Source of the DNA: Fictibacillus sp. BK138
GTDB taxonomy: Bacteria; Bacillota; Bacilli; Bacillales; Fictibacillaceae
Length of the DNA stretch: 64,000 nucleotides
Reading direction: 5' to 3'
NCBI RefSeq assembly: GCF_004216955.1
Contig: NZ_SGXL01000001.1
Location: 1,483,034 to 1,547,033, forward strand
Positions within the stretch are counted from its first letter, which is position 1, and each line of letters starts with the position of its first letter. The notes under the pieces are model-generated. The model was not told the origin of the DNA and made no database searches. It saw only the letters and a list, made by a program, of their open reading frames with translations. This document shows, in pieces, positions 62,555 through 64,000 of the stretch. Both the position numbers and the translations under genes were made by a program.

Positions 62555-63949
62555 TTGAAAGTCATTATTATAGATCCGGGTCATGGAGGCAACGATCCTG
62601 GCGCGGTAAATAAGAACAGTTTTGAAAAAACATATAACCTGAAAATCGCCAAAAAAATTCAGTCTTATCTGCAGAACAACTATGAAGTGAAAATATTGAT
62701 GACCCGCAGCTCAGATGCAACTGTTTCATTAGATGAGAGAACAGATTTTGCTAACAAGCAGAAGGCAGATTTTTATCTATCGATTCATCAAAACAGCGGT
62801 GGCGGGGAAGGTTTCGAAAGTTATGTATATATAAACGTCGGAGCTGAAACAAAAAAAATACAAAGTGCAATACATGCACGTACTGCATCAGTAATGAATA
62901 AATACGGAGCTAGAAACAGAGGACAGAAGCAGGCGAATTTTCATGTGCTGAGAGAAACAAGGATGCCCGCTGTGCTTTTAGAAGTTTTGTTTATCGATAA
63001 TGCCGGGAACCTTTCTTTATTAAACAGAGAAGATTTTCAAAATGAAGTGTCCGCTGCCATTGCAACAGGGGTTGCTGCCGGGCTTTCATTAAAACAAAAA
63101 CAGCAGGAAACGAAGGATCTTTTTATCGCGATAGCCGGTGCCTTTGAACAAAAAGAAAATGCTGAAGCAAGAGTTAGGTTTTTAGCAGATAAAAAGATTT
63201 CAGCATTTATTGACGAAGAGACAATAAACAATAAAAAGTATTACAGAGTACAAGCTGGAGCTTTTCAGAAAAGAGAAAATGCTGAAGCTCACGTCGTGAA
63301 GATACGCGCTTTAGGAGTAACGGATGCCTTTGTAATAGTAAAAGGAGAAGACAGGGGGCAAGGACCTGTTCCTGAACCTCCAAAACCAGAACCTCCAAAG
63401 CCAATACCTCCAACTGGACTATCCATACAAGGAGCAACATTGCTTACAGCCGATGAAATAGAAAGATTTGTTCGTAAAGTAAATCCGAATGCACCACGAT
63501 TAGCTGCATTATATGTTCAGCTCGGACAAGTATACGGCATCAGAGGAGACGCAGCATATGCACAAGCTGTGCATGAAACAGGATATTTCCGCTTTCAGGG
63601 GAGTGTAAAAGCTTCTCAAAATAATTTTGCAGGAATTGGTGCAACCGGTAAGACAGAAGGAGCAACATTTAAAACACCAGAAGAAGGTGTTTTGGCTCAT
63701 ATACAGCATCTATTTGCATATAGTTCCACAGAGTCTTTACCTCCGCAATATCCTTTGGTTGATCCAAGGTTCAGTCTCGTTCAAAGGGGAAGTGCAACGG
63801 CATGGAACCAATTAAATGGAAAGTGGGCAGTTCCGGGTACAAATTACAGCAATATGATACTCGAAATCTATAAATCAATGCTCAATGAAACAAAAGCACC
63901 TTTGCAGGAAAGAATAAATCAGATAGACCAACAACTAAAAGAAATTTAA
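62555..63949 (+). CDS. Two-domain cell-wall hydrolase: amidase plus glucosaminidase
   Basis: A 464-residue protein with three parts. Residues 1-175 are an Amidase_3 N-acetylmuramoyl-L-alanine amidase with zinc ligands His10 (DPGHGG), Glu24 and His78 (SIHQN) and catalytic Glu143 (LLEVLFID). Residues 185-260 hold a SPOR-type peptidoglycan-binding region with two similar motifs (AGAFEQKENAEARV and AGAFQKRENAEAHV). After a Pro-rich linker (about 268-288) comes an endo-N-acetylglucosaminidase domain (QAVHETGYFRF, NNFAGIGATG). No signal peptide is visible, as in the mother-cell lysis amidase CwlC. Starts at TTG 62555 behind AGAAGGTG. Confidence 0.88.
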   Translation: MKVIIIDPGHGGNDPGAVNKNSFEKTYNLKIAKKIQSYLQNNYEVKILMTRSSDATVSLDERTDFANKQKADFYLSIHQNSGGGEGFESYVYINVGAETKKIQSAIHARTASVMNKYGARNRGQKQANFHVLRETRMPAVLLEVLFIDNAGNLSLLNREDFQNEVSAAIATGVAAGLSLKQKQQETKDLFIAIAGAFEQKENAEARVRFLADKKISAFIDEETINNKKYYRVQAGAFQKRENAEAHVVKIRALGVTDAFVIVKGEDRGQGPVPEPPKPEPPKPIPPTGLSIQGATLLTADEIERFVRKVNPNAPRLAALYVQLGQVYGIRGDAAYAQAVHETGYFRFQGSVKASQNNFAGIGATGKTEGATFKTPEEGVLAHIQHLFAYSSTESLPPQYPLVDPRFSLVQRGSATAWNQLNGKWAVPGTNYSNMILEIYKSMLNETKAPLQERINQIDQQLKEI

Positions 63950-63976
63950 AGCCGGATTATTTCCCGGCTTTTTTTA
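63948..63976 (+). terminator. Terminator of the cell-wall hydrolase
   Basis: AAAGCCGG (63948-63955) pairs with CCGGCTTT (63964-63971), followed by T residues. It overlaps the stop codon. Confidence 0.88.
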
Positions 63977-64000
63977 ATTATAGGAAAAAATAGCCAATAA

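Overview
This window is chromosomal DNA of an endospore-forming member of the Bacillaceae (low-GC Firmicutes). Gene content and order follow the Bacillus subtilis yqh-yqi-yqj region almost gene for gene, and strong purine-rich ribosome binding sites precede nearly every gene. Several features separate it from B. subtilis: a B12-dependent ribonucleotide reductase, a methylmalonyl-CoA mutase cluster, and an OLE RNA with its partner protein OapA. A Fictibacillus- or Halalkalibacterium-like organism fits, but the genus cannot be fixed from sequence reading alone. I see no insertion sequence, prophage, CRISPR array, tRNA or rRNA.

Layout. 1-7.8 kb: 3' end of nrdJ, spore photoproduct lyase splB, mntR, a patatin phospholipase, yqhQ-yqhP on the minus strand, yqhR, aroQ, an Xaa-Pro peptidase and efp. 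8.1-13.2 kb: the eight-gene spoIIIA operon, which builds the mother cell-forespore feeding channel, behind a sigma-E-type promoter. 13.4-24 kb: a housekeeping run of accB-accC-yqhY, nusB-folD-xseA-xseB-ispA, then OLE RNA-oapA-dxs-tlyA. 24-29 kb: argR, recN, spoIVB and spo0A; spo0A has a vegetative promoter, two 0A boxes and a sigma-H-like promoter, laid out as in B. subtilis. 29-39.7 kb: bkdR and the sigma-54-dependent ptb-bcd-buk-lpdV-bkdAA-bkdAB-bkdB operon for branched-chain keto acid breakdown. 39.8-45 kb: brxB, a Nudix gene, the artPQR amino-acid transporter, yqjA and an L,D-transpeptidase. 45-51.4 kb: a 30-residue Prli42-like miniprotein, then a methylmalonyl-CoA mutase subunit, a fused B12-binding/epimerase protein, an acyl-CoA carboxyltransferase and a tripeptidase-like gene behind a catabolite-response element. 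51.8-64 kb: two Y-family polymerases (the second behind paired LexA boxes), PAP2 phosphatase, the old yellow enzyme yqjM, glpQ, proC behind a proline T-box, yqjP-yqjQ, a ZIP transporter and a two-domain cell-wall hydrolase.

How the genes fit together. Valine and isoleucine breakdown by the bkd operon yields propionyl-CoA. The mcm cluster can carry this to succinyl-CoA, using B12 as nrdJ also does. The sporulation genes form one module: spo0A as master regulator, spoIIIA for the channel, spoIVB for sigma-K activation and splB for repair on germination. Isoprenoid genes ispA and dxs bracket the OLE RNA/OapA pair.

The most unusual material is non-coding. It comprises the OLE RNA, a dispersed family of about 110-220 bp structured repeats with inverted ends (five copies plus a fragment, in two subtypes), and four intergenic arrays that all have a 20-21 bp period but a different unit sequence at each site.
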